Positions 54,190-63,586 are shown, numbered from the stretch's first letter. The stretch: 64,000 nt of DNA from Clostridium sp. OS1-26 (GCF_030915445.1 NZ_CP133264.1:3381208-3445207); one strand, 5' to 3'. A program made the numbers and translations. The notes: a model not told the origin generated them from the sequence alone.

Positions 54190-54285
54190 ATTGTAAGTTT
54201 TATTTCAATATTAAGCTGCTCTTAACTCATGAAGGTGATTACTACACCTGCCATTCTGTATGTATGAGATTATTCAATTCTTAGC

Positions 54286-55113
54286 TTACATTTTTTCAAC
54301 AGTAACTGTAATTTGTGTAATATAATCATTTTCACTTTTCACAGCAACTTCGTCTAAAAGATATTCCTCATAGGCGAATTCACCCATGCTTAAGTGGTTT
54401 TTTTCAAGGAAATTTAACAGCTTATCATAAGTTTTACACATAGTTTCATAACTTCCATGGTGATAAGCAACAGCATACAAACCTTTCGGTTTTATAGTGA
54501 TTGAAGAGTTTATTTGTTTTTTGCTTGTTTTTGCAAAAAAATAAGAATAATTGTTGTAATTTCTATTCGCAATATTCTCTTTGCTAAGCATTGTACCTAC
54601 AAAAGAAGTATCTTTTGATTGAGTGCTATTTATGAAGCTCGTAAACTCCAGCATCCATTTTATATAATCCTTATTACTTTCTTCCTTCAGCAAAGCGCTG
54701 CGGATTATGTATTCTTCTTCCTGCTCTTCAAGCATGATTCTATTGCAATCTGCGTGTATTCCTTTATTCGTAAAGACAATAGTTTCTTCCAATAAGTGTT
54801 TGATTGTAATTAACTTCTCTATTTCCTTATCAACTTCTGCAATTTTTGACTTTGATAAATTAATTAACCCCTCAGGTGTTCTTTCATCAAGATATGTTTT
54901 CGCTTTTTTCAACGGAACATTTAATTCTTTTAGTATGGATATGATTAAAAAAACATCAAACTGGCGGTATGAATAATATCGGTAGCCTTTTTCATCTGTT
55001 ATAGCAGGACGAAACAGTCCGATATCATGATAGTGAAAAAGGGTTCTTTTATTTACACCACAAAGTTCTGCAAATTCCCCTGTTGTAAAATAATTCTGTA
55101 AATTTTTGTTCAT
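54286..55113 (-). CDS. MerR-family regulator with GyrI-like ligand domain
   Basis: 275 residues. N-terminal HTH FTTGEFAELCGVNKRTLFHY and ITDEKGYRYYSYRQF. The C-terminal part (from about residue 115) resembles the BmrR/BltR effector domain, including GLYAVAYHHGSYETM. Divergent from the ABC exporter, across an 86-bp gap with a promoter of MerR-type geometry. Confidence 0.87.
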   Translation of the reverse strand: MNKNLQNYFTTGEFAELCGVNKRTLFHYHDIGLFRPAITDEKGYRYYSYRQFDVFLIISILKELNVPLKKAKTYLDERTPEGLINLSKSKIAEVDKEIEKLITIKHLLEETIVFTNKGIHADCNRIMLEEQEEEYIIRSALLKEESNKDYIKWMLEFTSFINSTQSKDTSFVGTMLSKENIANRNYNNYSYFFAKTSKKQINSSITIKPKGLYAVAYHHGSYETMCKTYDKLLNFLEKNHLSMGEFAYEEYLLDEVAVKSENDYITQITVTVEKM

Positions 55114-55128
55114 AATTTCACACTCCTC

Positions 55129-55159
55129 TTGACTATCCGGTTACGTTATACATTATTAT
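55129..55159 (+). promoter_or_regulatory. MerR-type promoter for the ABC exporter operon
   Basis: TTGACT (55129-55134) and TATTAT (55154-55159) with a 19-bp spacer. An imperfect dyad (tat...gttac...ata, centred near 55143) fills the spacer. This geometry fits activation by the divergent MerR protein. Confidence 0.6.
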
Positions 55160-55199
55160 AAAACTAGCAACAAGCAAATGCAATAAAAAGGAGATTCAT

Positions 55200-56918
55200 A
55201 TGTTAAGATTGTTTCGTTTTTTAAAGCCCTATAAAAAAGTAGTTATTGTTATATTATTGGTTACATTTTTACAGACACTAGGTACCTTATATATCCCAGC
55301 ACTTACCGCTGAAATTGTAAACAACGGTGTGTCGAAAGGAGATATATCATATATTATCAAAACTGGAGTATTCATGCTGCTAACAGTAGCACTAACGGCA
55401 GCGGCTGCTGTGGCAGGCTCTCGGCTGTCTGCGAATCTTTCTTCTGGATTTGCAAAGGATATTCGAGAAGCAATGTTCATGAAAGCACAGGAGTTTTCTA
55501 TAAATGACTTTAATAAAATAGGCACAGCATCCATGATTACAAGAACTACCAGCGATGTTACCTTAATTGGGCAAACTACAGTAATGTTTATTCAAATGTT
55601 ACTACCTGCACCGATTATGGCCGTAGGAGGCTTGTGTCTCGCTTTTGCAAAGGATAAGGTAATGGCGCTCATTATTGTGGCAACTATGATTACCTTTATG
55701 CTAATTGCCTTTCTGTTAGGGAAAAAGGTTATTCCTCTTTTTAAGCTGATGCAAATTAAAATGGACAATATCAATCGTATTCTTAGAGAAACGATTATAG
55801 GCATTCGTGTTATTCGTGCATTTAATCGTGAGAAATATGAAAAAGGCAGAATTGATACAGCAGCTGCTGATTATGCAGGTAATGCTATTAAAGTAAATAA
55901 AATAATTGCTATTTTAATTCCAGCGATTATGATGATTATGAATTTGGGGATTGTCTGTATTCTATGGATTGGCGGAAAAAGAGTAGTGAAGGGTAATATG
56001 CAGATTGGCGATATAATGGCTATGGCAGAATACTGTTTTCTTATTTTGTATTTCCTTATTATGGGTGTCATGATGTTTATGTATATTCCCCGTGCACAGG
56101 CCTGCGCCGATAGAATTAATGAAGTACTTGCTATAGCTCCTGAAATCACAGACGGAAGTTCAAAACATTTGAAAAGAAGAGAATATGCTCATCTTGAGTT
56201 CCAGAGTGTTACCTTTCAATACTCTGATGCAGAGGAACCAGTACTGAGTAATTTGAGCTTCGAATCAAAATCAGGAGAAGTCACAGCAATCATAGGAGGT
56301 ACTGGATCGGGAAAATCAACGATAGCAAAGCTGATTCCAAGGTTTTTTGAAGTTCAAAGCGGCTGTATTAGGGTAAACGGTACGGACATCAGGAATTTAT
56401 CACAAAAAGAGCTGCGGGATAAAATTGGACTTGTTCCTCAGAAAGCATTTCTTTTTAGCGGAACAATAACAGAGAATATCAGATATGGTAAAAAGGATGC
56501 CGCACAAGAGCAGATAGAGCATGCTGCGAAGGTAGCGCAGGCTCACGACTTTATTACTAGTCTAGAAAATGGATATGACTCTCATGTTGCACAGGGCGGC
56601 AATAACCTGTCAGGTGGCCAGAAGCAGCGTTTGTCAATTGCACGAGCGTTGATTCGTAAGCCAGAAATATACATTTTTGATGACAGCTTTTCTGCCCTTG
56701 ATTTTAAGACAGAGGCAAGGCTTAGAAGAGCACTAAAAAGTGAAATAGGCAGTTCCACCGCCGTCATTGTGGCACAGCGCATTAGTACCATAATGGATGC
56801 AGATAGAATTATTGTACTAGATGAAGGAAAAATTGTAGGCATCGGAAGACATGAGGAATTAATGAAAAGCTGTGATGTCTATAAACAGATTGCGGCTTCC
56901 CAACTTAGCGAGGCCTAA
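55200..56918 (+). CDS. ABC exporter subunit 1 (degenerate Walker B)
   Basis: 572 residues: six membrane segments, then an ATPase domain with Walker A IGGTGSGKST, signature LSGGQKQRLSIARAL and Walker B IYIFDDSFSALD. The catalytic Glu is replaced by Asp (DDS), as in the first subunit of heterodimeric exporters such as BmrC or TM287. Ribosome binding site aaaaggag. The partner follows 26 bases later. Confidence 0.9.
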   Translation: MLRLFRFLKPYKKVVIVILLVTFLQTLGTLYIPALTAEIVNNGVSKGDISYIIKTGVFMLLTVALTAAAAVAGSRLSANLSSGFAKDIREAMFMKAQEFSINDFNKIGTASMITRTTSDVTLIGQTTVMFIQMLLPAPIMAVGGLCLAFAKDKVMALIIVATMITFMLIAFLLGKKVIPLFKLMQIKMDNINRILRETIIGIRVIRAFNREKYEKGRIDTAAADYAGNAIKVNKIIAILIPAIMMIMNLGIVCILWIGGKRVVKGNMQIGDIMAMAEYCFLILYFLIMGVMMFMYIPRAQACADRINEVLAIAPEITDGSSKHLKRREYAHLEFQSVTFQYSDAEEPVLSNLSFESKSGEVTAIIGGTGSGKSTIAKLIPRFFEVQSGCIRVNGTDIRNLSQKELRDKIGLVPQKAFLFSGTITENIRYGKKDAAQEQIEHAAKVAQAHDFITSLENGYDSHVAQGGNNLSGGQKQRLSIARALIRKPEIYIFDDSFSALDFKTEARLRRALKSEIGSSTAVIVAQRISTIMDADRIIVLDEGKIVGIGRHEELMKSCDVYKQIAASQLSEA

Positions 56919-56944
56919 CAGATTTAACAGTAATGGAGGTCACT

Positions 56945-58801
56945 ATGAACGAGAATACAAACCAGAAAATCAAAGTAGAGGATAATGGTATTGCAGATAC
57001 CTCAATCGAGAGAGCAAAAAATGCAAAGAGAACTACTCTACGCTTAATAAAGCTCTTAGTAAAACAAAAATTTAGGTTTTTGGCAATTTTAATTTCAGTG
57101 TTGATCAGTTCTTCACTTATCATTGCCGCTCCCTTGGTAATGGGAAAAGCTATAGACCAGCTGTATAACGGCATCAAAGCATCTGTGAAAACCGGCGTGA
57201 AATTCAGTGTGAATATTAGCACAATGGGAGAGATTGTTGGAATCTTACTAATAATCTACATTTTAACTTCACTATTTAAATATTTCGAGCAATATATGAT
57301 GTCAGGTGTATCACAAAATCTTACCTTGGGTCTGCGTAAAGAATTAAGTGACAAGCTCAATCGCTTGCCGCTAAAATATTATGATACCCACAAGAAAGGT
57401 GACATATTAAGTCGTGCCACCAATGACCTGGAGAGAATTGCGGATAGCTTACAGGAAGGATTAATGCAGCTCATTACTTCCGTAGTAACTATAATAATTG
57501 CCATAATTATTATGATGACAATAAGCCCTGTTCTTACGCTAATTGCTATAATAACGCTTGTTGTGTCCATGCTTGTAACAACGAGAATCTCACCTAAAAT
57601 AGAGGGATATTTTGCGGATAACCAGCGAATTCTCGGTGAATTAAACAGTACCATTGAAGAAACATTTTCAGGACAGCTTATCATTAAGGCCTTCAGTGGA
57701 GAAAAGGATTCATTGGAAGCTTTTAGGAAGATAAATCAGAGATTATATGATGCAAACAGAAAAGCGCAGTTCTCAGCTTACTCAATTGCTCCATTTATAA
57801 GGTTTTTAGAAAAAATCGGGTATGTTATCATTGCCGTTATAAGTGGTATTTTCGCAGTACAGGGAACCATGACGCTGGGAAGCATTCAGGCATTTCTTCA
57901 ATATGTGGACATGTGCTCCGAGCCAATGACAGAAATCTCATATATTATAAATATGCTTCAATCTGCTGTAGCATCAGCAGAGCGTGTTTTTGAAATAATG
58001 GACGAGATAGAAGAAACTCCAGATATGTCAAATAGTAAGCTTATTAAAAATTCTAAAGGAGAAGTTGTATTTGAACATGTGAAATTTGGTTATAGCAACG
58101 ACAATATTCTGATGAAGGATATTAATATCAATTTAAATTCTGGAGATAAAATTGCCATTGTTGGCCCCACAGGGGCAGGAAAAACAACACTTGTCAACCT
58201 ACTCATGCGGTTTTATGAAACTCAGGGTGGAAGAATTACTATTGATGGCGTAGATATTAAAGAGCTGAGCCGTAGTTCACTAAGAACTATGTTTGGAATG
58301 GTGCTGCAGGATACATGGCTTTTTCACGGCAGCATACAGGATAATATCGGCTACAGCCGATTGGATGCGGATTTGGACGACGTGATACTTGCAGCAAAGG
58401 CTGCTCGTGCTGACCATTTTATCCGAACATTGCCCCAGGGTTATCAAACAATTTTAGATGAGGACGGCTCCAATGTATCTCAGGGGCAAAAACAGCTTCT
58501 CACTATTGCAAGAGCTATACTTGCCAATCCATCAATTCTGATTCTGGATGAAGCAACGTCTAGCGTTGACACAAGAACCGAAGTAGAAATCCAAAAAGCA
58601 ATGAACCATTTGATGCAAGGAAGAACCAGCTTTGTGATTGCTCACAGATTGTCTACTATCCGTGATGCAGATTTAATTTTAGTAATGGAAAAGGGAACAA
58701 TCATTGAGCAAGGAAGACATCAGGAGCTTCTTGATAAAAAAGGATTTTATGAGAAGCTTTATAATAGTCAGTTTGCTAATAAGGCAGCAGCAGAAGTATA
58801 A
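56945..58801 (+). CDS. ABC exporter subunit 2 (canonical Walker B)
   Basis: 618 residues: six membrane segments, ATPase with Walker A GPTGAGKTT, Walker B ILILDEATSSVD (catalytic Glu present) and signature VSQGQKQLLTIARA, which departs from LSGGQ. Together with subunit 1 this gives one competent and one degenerate ATP site. I start at the ATG after ggaggtcact; the in-frame ATG at 56933 overlaps that site. Confidence 0.9.
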   Translation: MNENTNQKIKVEDNGIADTSIERAKNAKRTTLRLIKLLVKQKFRFLAILISVLISSSLIIAAPLVMGKAIDQLYNGIKASVKTGVKFSVNISTMGEIVGILLIIYILTSLFKYFEQYMMSGVSQNLTLGLRKELSDKLNRLPLKYYDTHKKGDILSRATNDLERIADSLQEGLMQLITSVVTIIIAIIIMMTISPVLTLIAIITLVVSMLVTTRISPKIEGYFADNQRILGELNSTIEETFSGQLIIKAFSGEKDSLEAFRKINQRLYDANRKAQFSAYSIAPFIRFLEKIGYVIIAVISGIFAVQGTMTLGSIQAFLQYVDMCSEPMTEISYIINMLQSAVASAERVFEIMDEIEETPDMSNSKLIKNSKGEVVFEHVKFGYSNDNILMKDININLNSGDKIAIVGPTGAGKTTLVNLLMRFYETQGGRITIDGVDIKELSRSSLRTMFGMVLQDTWLFHGSIQDNIGYSRLDADLDDVILAAKAARADHFIRTLPQGYQTILDEDGSNVSQGQKQLLTIARAILANPSILILDEATSSVDTRTEVEIQKAMNHLMQGRTSFVIAHRLSTIRDADLILVMEKGTIIEQGRHQELLDKKGFYEKLYNSQFANKAAAEV

Positions 58802-58839
58802 TTCTTCTGCAATGCAGTCTAATCTTAAGGAGGAAATAT

Positions 58840-59289
58840 ATGAATGTCGAAATTAGAGAGGTTACAAAAGAAAACTTAAAAGAAGTTTTATCTTTAGATG
58901 TAAGTACGACTCAAAAATCATATGTGGAATCTACAAAACAATGTTTAGAAGATGCCGTAGAATGCAACTACTATCAACCAGCAGGACTTTATAAAGATGG
59001 GATTTTGGTTGGATTTGCAATGTATGGATTCTTCCCAGGAGAGAGTCAGAAGGGAAGGGTGTGGCTGGATAGATATTTAATTGATGAGTATTTTCAAGGA
59101 CAAGGACTTGGAAGTATCATGTTAGAAGCATTAATTGCACACCTTGTCAAACTATATAATTGTGATGAAATCTATCTAAGTCTTTATGATGACAATCAGT
59201 GTGCATTACATCTATACCAAAAATTCGGATTTAAGTTTAATGAAGAACAGGATATTAATGGAGAAAAAATAATGGTAAAGGTAGTATAG
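58840..59289 (+). CDS. bltD: BltD-like spermine/spermidine N-acetyltransferase
   Basis: 149 residues closely resembling Bacillus subtilis BltD over the full length: SYVESTKQCLEDAVECNYYQ, PAGLYKDGILVGFAMYGFFP, VWLDRYLIDEYFQGQGLG and a C-terminal FGFKFNEEQDINGEK. It would acetylate polyamines, reducing their toxicity. Last gene of the MerR-controlled operon; the B. subtilis blt locus pairs a MerR regulator and an efflux pump with BltD in the same way. Confidence 0.88.
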   Translation: MNVEIREVTKENLKEVLSLDVSTTQKSYVESTKQCLEDAVECNYYQPAGLYKDGILVGFAMYGFFPGESQKGRVWLDRYLIDEYFQGQGLGSIMLEALIAHLVKLYNCDEIYLSLYDDNQCALHLYQKFGFKFNEEQDINGEKIMVKVV

Positions 59290-59312
59290 TATAATTTAAT
59301 AAATTTATTAAA

Positions 59313-59621
59313 TCAATACCGTTTTATTTCTATTCCTTTTGCATCAAAAATAGGCTTAATGAATGGAAACTTAGGAAGCATAAAAATATAAGCATCTTCC
59401 TTTAAGATTAAACTGTTTACCACGTAAATTTTAACTCCGTCATATTCATATTCATCATGAATTTCTTCTTTTCTAAAGTTTTTTACAATCTCAACACTGA
59501 GACTCGTGACTTTCGTCGTAGTTCCTGATCAACAGGTTACGCTATTAGTACGATTTCTAACTAAGAAGCTGCCCTGAACCTTTTTAGCGTATTTAATTGC
59601 TTTCTCTTGGACAGTTAACAA
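59313..59621 (-). CDS. Short selenoprotein (CC/Se-motif type) with in-frame TGA
   Basis: 102 residues in one frame from TTG (59619-59621) to TGA (59313-59315), interrupted only by TGA at 59529-59531 (residue 31). It reads VTC-U-SGTTTKV, so Cys-Sec if TGA is Sec. The protein continues normally for 71 residues after it (DEYEYDGVKIYVVNSLILKE, then IFMLPKFPFIKPIFDAKGI), which argues against a dead gene. A stem-loop follows the TGA, and an excellent promoter and an aaggaag ribosome binding site precede the gene. From memory it matches the CC/Se-motif (seleno)protein family. Function unknown, presumably redox. Confidence 0.75.
59499..59531 (-). promoter_or_regulatory. Candidate bacterial SECIS element with UGA codon
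   Basis: On the minus strand, directly after TGA, the RNA can form gg-a-acu-a-c-gac, loop gaaa, guc-ac-g-agu-c-uc. That is about nine base pairs with small bulges, and the apical loop starts 15 bases past the UGA. Bacterial SECIS elements lie in this window and have a G in the apical loop. Confidence 0.5.
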
Positions 59622-59669
59622 TTGTATCACTTCCTTTTGGACTATTTAAATATGTAAGTTATGCTTTAT

Positions 59670-59698
59670 ATTATAATCTTTATTCTTTTTAATGTAAA
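59670..59698 (-). promoter_or_regulatory. Promoter of the selenoprotein gene
   Basis: TTTACA (59693-59698) and TATAAT (59670-59675) on the minus strand with a 17-bp spacer, 49 bases upstream of the TTG start. Confidence 0.8.
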
Positions 59699-59776
59699 AA
59701 CAGGATTTTACATTGGAATAACTTTGATAAGTATTGGTGTCAACTTATAGAAAGTAGTTTGAATTGCTTTGAAGGA

Positions 59777-59816
59777 TAAAAAATTCCCCAGAGATTCAGC
59801 AAGAACTTCTGGGGAT
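59777..59816 (-). terminator. Rho-independent terminator of the NfnAB-like gene
   Basis: On the minus strand tccccagaa pairs with ttctggggaa-like sequence: nine pairs between 59785-59793 and 59807-59815, one G-U. Six T follow. Confidence 0.85.
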
Positions 59817-59846
59817 TGTTAATAAATCTTTTATTTCACAACTAAT

Positions 59847-62116
59847 TTATTTGCTTAAATATTCATCAATAGCTTTAGCAGCATTTTTACCTGCCCCCAT
59901 AGCTAGTATTACTGTAGCAGCTCCTGTTACAGCGTCGCCACCTGCATATACTGCATCTTTTGAAGTTTTTCCTGTTTCATCTTCTGCTACTATGCATTTA
60001 TGCTTATTTATTTCTAAGCCCTTTGTAGTTGAAGATATCAATGGATTTGGTGATGTTCCAAGAGACATTACCACAGTGTCAACATCTAATATGAACTCTG
60101 AACCTTCAACAACTACAGGTTTTCTTCGTCCTGATGCATCGGCTTCGCCAAGTTCCATTTTTACACATTTCATGCCTTTAACCCATCCATTTTCATCTCC
60201 TATGATTTCTGTAGGATTTGTAAGAACATCAAATATTACTCCTTCTTCCTTTGCATGATGTACTTCTTCTACTCTAGCTGGAAGCTCTGCTTCTGATCTT
60301 CTATATACTATATGAACTTCTGCTCCAAGTCTTAATGCTGTTCTAGCAGCATCCATAGCAACGTTTCCTCCACCTACAACAGCTACTTTCTTGCCTGCTT
60401 TTATAGGTGTATCATAATTTTCTTTAAAAGCTTTCATAAGATTATTTCTTGTTAGGAATTCATTAGCTGAGAATACTCCATTTAAGTTTTCTCCTGGTAT
60501 TCCCATAAACTTAGGAAGTCCTGCACCTGATCCAATAAATACAGCATCAAAGTCTTCTTCATCCAAAAGTTGATCTACAGTAACAGTTCTTCCTACTACT
60601 ACGTTAGTTTCTATTTTAACACCTAGTTTTTTAACATTTTCTACTTCATGCTTAACTACAGTATCCTTTGGAAGTCTGAATTCTGGAATTCCATAAACTA
60701 AAACTCCACCAGCTTCGTGCAGTGCTTCGAATATAGTTACATCATAACCTAATTTAGCTAAATCTCCAGCACAAGTAAGTCCTGCAGGACCGCTGCCTAT
60801 AACTGCAACTTTTTTACCATTGCTAGGTTTTCTATCTGATAGATCTATATCATTTTCTCTTGACCAATCTGCTACAAATCTTTCAAGCTTACCTATAGCT
60901 ACAGCATCACCTTTTATTCCAAGTACACACTTACCTTCACATTGGCTTTCTTGAGGACAAACTCTTCCACATACTGCAGGAAGTGCACTTGATTTAGCTA
61001 TAATTTTGGATGCTTCCTCAAAATTTCCTTCCTTAACCGGTGATATAAATGCTGGTATATTTATGGATACAGGGCAGTCACCAACACATTTAGGGTTTTT
61101 ACAGTTAAGACATCTAGAAGCTTCTTGCATAGCTTCCTCTTGTGTATAGCCTAAACAAACTTCATCAAAGTTCTTAGCTCTTACTTTTGGGTCTTGTTCT
61201 TTTATTGGTATTCTCTTCATTCTATCTGGTGTTTTTTTGTTTCCATCCATACAGCTGCAAGTGTGTCCTTTTTTCTTTTCTTCAGCTATAAGCTTTCTAC
61301 CTTCTTCACTCTTGTAAAGAGATTGTCTTCTCATAGCTTCATCAAAGTCTACTAAGTGAGCATCAAACTCAGGACCATCAACACAAGTAAACTTAGTTGA
61401 ATCGCCTACTGTAACTCTGCAGGCGCCACACATACCTGTTCCATCTACCATAAGTGTATTTAAACTTACTATTGTTTTTATATCATATTCCTTTGTAAGC
61501 TTAGCTACAAATTTCATCATAATCATTGGTCCGATAGCTATTACTTCGCTGTATTTATTTCCTTTATCTATAAGATCCTTTAAAAGATTAGTTACAAGGC
61601 CTTTAAAACCTGATGAACCATCATCTGTACAAGTATGCACAACAGCACCTAGGGATTTCATTTCGTCTACAAGAAGAAGATATTCCTTAGTTTTTCCTCC
61701 GATTATAACTTCTACATCTATGTTATTTTCTCTCAACCATTTTACTTGAGGATATACTGGTGCAGCGCCTACACCACCTGCTACAAATATTATTTTTTTA
61801 TTATTTAAAGTTTCTATATCTTCATGTATGAATTCTGATGGTTGGCCCAAAGGCCCTGCAAAGTCAGCAATATAATCTCCTTCCTTTAAGGACACCATTT
61901 TATTTGTAGAACATCCTATAGCTTGAATTACTATATAGTAACTGTTTCTTTTTCTGCGTCATAATCACAAATTGTAAGAGGTACTCTTTCTCCTTTTATA
62001 TCTGTCTTTACTATTACAAACTGTCCTGGTTTTGCTGATTTGGCTACTCTTGGTGCTTCTATATCCAAAAGTATTATGTTTGGTGCTAATTCTCTTTTTT
62101 TAACTATTTTATACAT
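59847..62116 (-). pseudogene. Fused NfnA-NfnB-like FAD/Fe-S oxidoreductase, frameshifted
   Basis: One protein of about 755 residues. Residues 1-280 are a dihydroorotate-dehydrogenase-electron-transfer/NfnA-like module: APNIILLDIEAPRVAKSAKP, AGGVGAAPVYPQVKWL, MCGACRVTVGDSTKFTCVDG for the [2Fe-2S] cluster. The rest is an NfnB/glutamate-synthase small-subunit-like module with Cys clusters CLNCKNPKCVGDCP and CGRVCPQESQCEGKC and two dinucleotide sites (VIGSGPAGLTCAG, VVGGGNVAMDAAR). It may bifurcate electrons between ferredoxin, NADH and NADPH. The frame breaks at a TA repeat (61932-61937); two bases less restores TVTIVIQAIGCSTNKM. Sigma-54 promoter upstream. Confidence 0.85.
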
Positions 62117-62162
62117 TTGTTTCCTCCTTTGATTTTGCTTATTTTGACTTTATTTTTAATGA

Positions 62163-62178
62163 GCAAAAACTATGCCAA
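62163..62178 (-). promoter_or_regulatory. Sigma-54 (-24/-12) promoter of the NfnAB-like gene
   Basis: Minus strand TTGGCATAGTTTTTGC: GG and GC are 12 bases apart as required, matching the TGGCAC-N5-TTGC consensus except for the C. The predicted start lies about 35 bases before the ATG. Confidence 0.8.
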
Positions 62179-62218
62179 TATCACAAAATACATTTTTCAA
62201 CATATATACAAAACAAAA

Positions 62219-62256
62219 TCTCAAAAATGACACAAATATAAGTGTCATTTTTGAGA
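62219..62256 (-). promoter_or_regulatory. Tandem dyads (UAS candidates) upstream of the NfnAB-like gene
   Basis: Dyads tctca-N4-tgaca (62219-62232) and tgtca-N4-tgaga (62243-62256), centres 24 bp apart. The nearer centre is about 50 bases from the -24 GG. The same pair also forms a long hairpin just after the adh gene and may double as its terminator. Confidence 0.65.
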
Positions 62257-62278
62257 TTTTAGATTATAGAGTTTCAAA

Positions 62279-63445
62279 CTAGAATTCTACTTTTTCTCCA
62301 TAGTAAGTACACTCAAATAACTTTTTCATTTCTTCATCTGTTATTGGTCTTGGATTTGATCCAGTACAAGCATCTAGCACAGCATTATGAGCTATATAAT
62401 TTAAATTTGCTTTGAAATCTTCCTCTGTTACTCCATATTCTTTTAATGTTAGAGGAATATCCATATTTTTGTTCATATCTTGAATCATAGCTATTAATGA
62501 ATCTACCAATTCTTCATCAGTGTTTCCTGCTAATCCTAAAGTTCTAGCGATAGTAGCATATCTATCTGCACAAGCTTTCTTATTAAATTGAATTACATAT
62601 GGTAGGAAAATTGCATTAGCACATCCGTGTGGTATGTGGAATACTGCACCAGTTTTGTGTGCCATACTATGAGTTATTCCTAGTAATGCATTTGAGAATG
62701 CCATTCCTGCAAGACATTGAGCTATATGCATATCATCTCTAGCTTCTTTGTCTCCCTTATAGGATTTTAATAAGTTTTCTTTTACCATAACTATTGCTTG
62801 CATTGCAAGAGGATCTGAAAAATATGATCTTAAACCTGCTACATAAGCCTCAATTGCATGAGTTAAAGCATCCATACCAGTATGTGCAGTTAATGTTGCT
62901 GGCATTGTTTGAGCAAGAGCTGGGTCTATTATAGCTACATCTGGTGTTAAATTGAAGTCAGCTAAAGGATATTTTATTTTAGCTTTATAGTCAGTTATTA
63001 CTGAAAAGGCAGTAACCTCTGTAGCTGTTCCACTTGTAGATGGTATAGCTACAAATCTAGCTTTTTGTCTTAACTCTGGTATACCAAATGGGATTACTGC
63101 TTGTTCAAAAGTAAAGTCTGGGTATTCGTAGAATATCCACATAGCTTTAGCTGCATCTATTGGTGATCCTCCACCTATGGATACTATCCAGTCTGGTTGG
63201 AATTCTCTCATAGTTTCTGCACCCTTCATAACTGTTTCAACAGATGGATCTGGTTCTACACCTTCTAATAGCTTTACTTCCATTCCTGCTTCTTTTAAAT
63301 ACCCTTCGACTTTATCTAGAAAGCCAAATCTCTTCATTGAGCCTCCGCCAACTACGATTATAGCTTTTTTACCTTTTAATGTTTTTAATGTTTCTAAAGA
63401 ATTTTCTCCAAAATAAATATCTCTTGGTAATGTAAATCTTGCCAT
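62279..63445 (-). CDS. adh: Iron-containing alcohol dehydrogenase
   Basis: 388 residues of the group III (Fe-dependent) family. N-terminus FTLPRDIYFGENSLETLK, GGG cofactor region VSIGGGSPIDAAKAMW, STSGTATEVTAFSVI, and metal histidines in ITHSMAHKTGAVFHIPHGCAN. It reduces short-chain aldehydes to alcohols with NAD(P)H, typical for fermentative clostridia. I start at the ATG at 63445 behind gggagga; an upstream in-frame ATG (63469) precedes that site. Driven by a -24/-12 promoter. Confidence 0.93.
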   Translation of the reverse strand: MARFTLPRDIYFGENSLETLKTLKGKKAIIVVGGGSMKRFGFLDKVEGYLKEAGMEVKLLEGVEPDPSVETVMKGAETMREFQPDWIVSIGGGSPIDAAKAMWIFYEYPDFTFEQAVIPFGIPELRQKARFVAIPSTSGTATEVTAFSVITDYKAKIKYPLADFNLTPDVAIIDPALAQTMPATLTAHTGMDALTHAIEAYVAGLRSYFSDPLAMQAIVMVKENLLKSYKGDKEARDDMHIAQCLAGMAFSNALLGITHSMAHKTGAVFHIPHGCANAIFLPYVIQFNKKACADRYATIARTLGLAGNTDEELVDSLIAMIQDMNKNMDIPLTLKEYGVTEEDFKANLNYIAHNAVLDACTGSNPRPITDEEMKKLFECTYYGEKVEF

Positions 63446-63494
63446 TTTATATTCCTCCCTAAAACACACTTTTATTTTACATAGATATTATTAA

Positions 63495-63510
63495 GCAAAA
63501 TCTATGCCAA
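63495..63510 (-). promoter_or_regulatory. Sigma-54 (-24/-12) promoter of adh
   Basis: Minus strand TTGGCATAGATTTTGC, nearly identical to the element upstream of the NfnAB-like gene, GG to GC spacing of 12. It lies about 50 bases before the adh ATG. Confidence 0.82.
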
Positions 63511-63549
63511 ATATAAAACGGCTACTTTTCATGTTGTTTAACAAACAAA

Positions 63550-63586
63550 TCTCAAGAGTGAGAATAATCTTGTCTCAATCTTGAGA
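63550..63586 (-). promoter_or_regulatory. Tandem dyads (UAS candidates) upstream of adh
   Basis: Dyads tctca-N4-tgaga at 63550-63563 and 63573-63586, centres 23 bp apart; the nearer centre is about 49 bases from the -24 GG. Together they form a hairpin that could also end the upstream activator gene. Confidence 0.68.

Noticed and set aside
55229..57684. Several minus-strand open frames of 70-105 residues opposite the ABC exporter genes
   Set aside because: They are shadows of the plus-strand ABC genes, low in complexity and without ribosome binding sites.
61931..62116. Separate 61-residue protein
   Set aside because: It is the N-terminus of the fused flavoprotein; two extra bases at the TA repeat cause the early stop.
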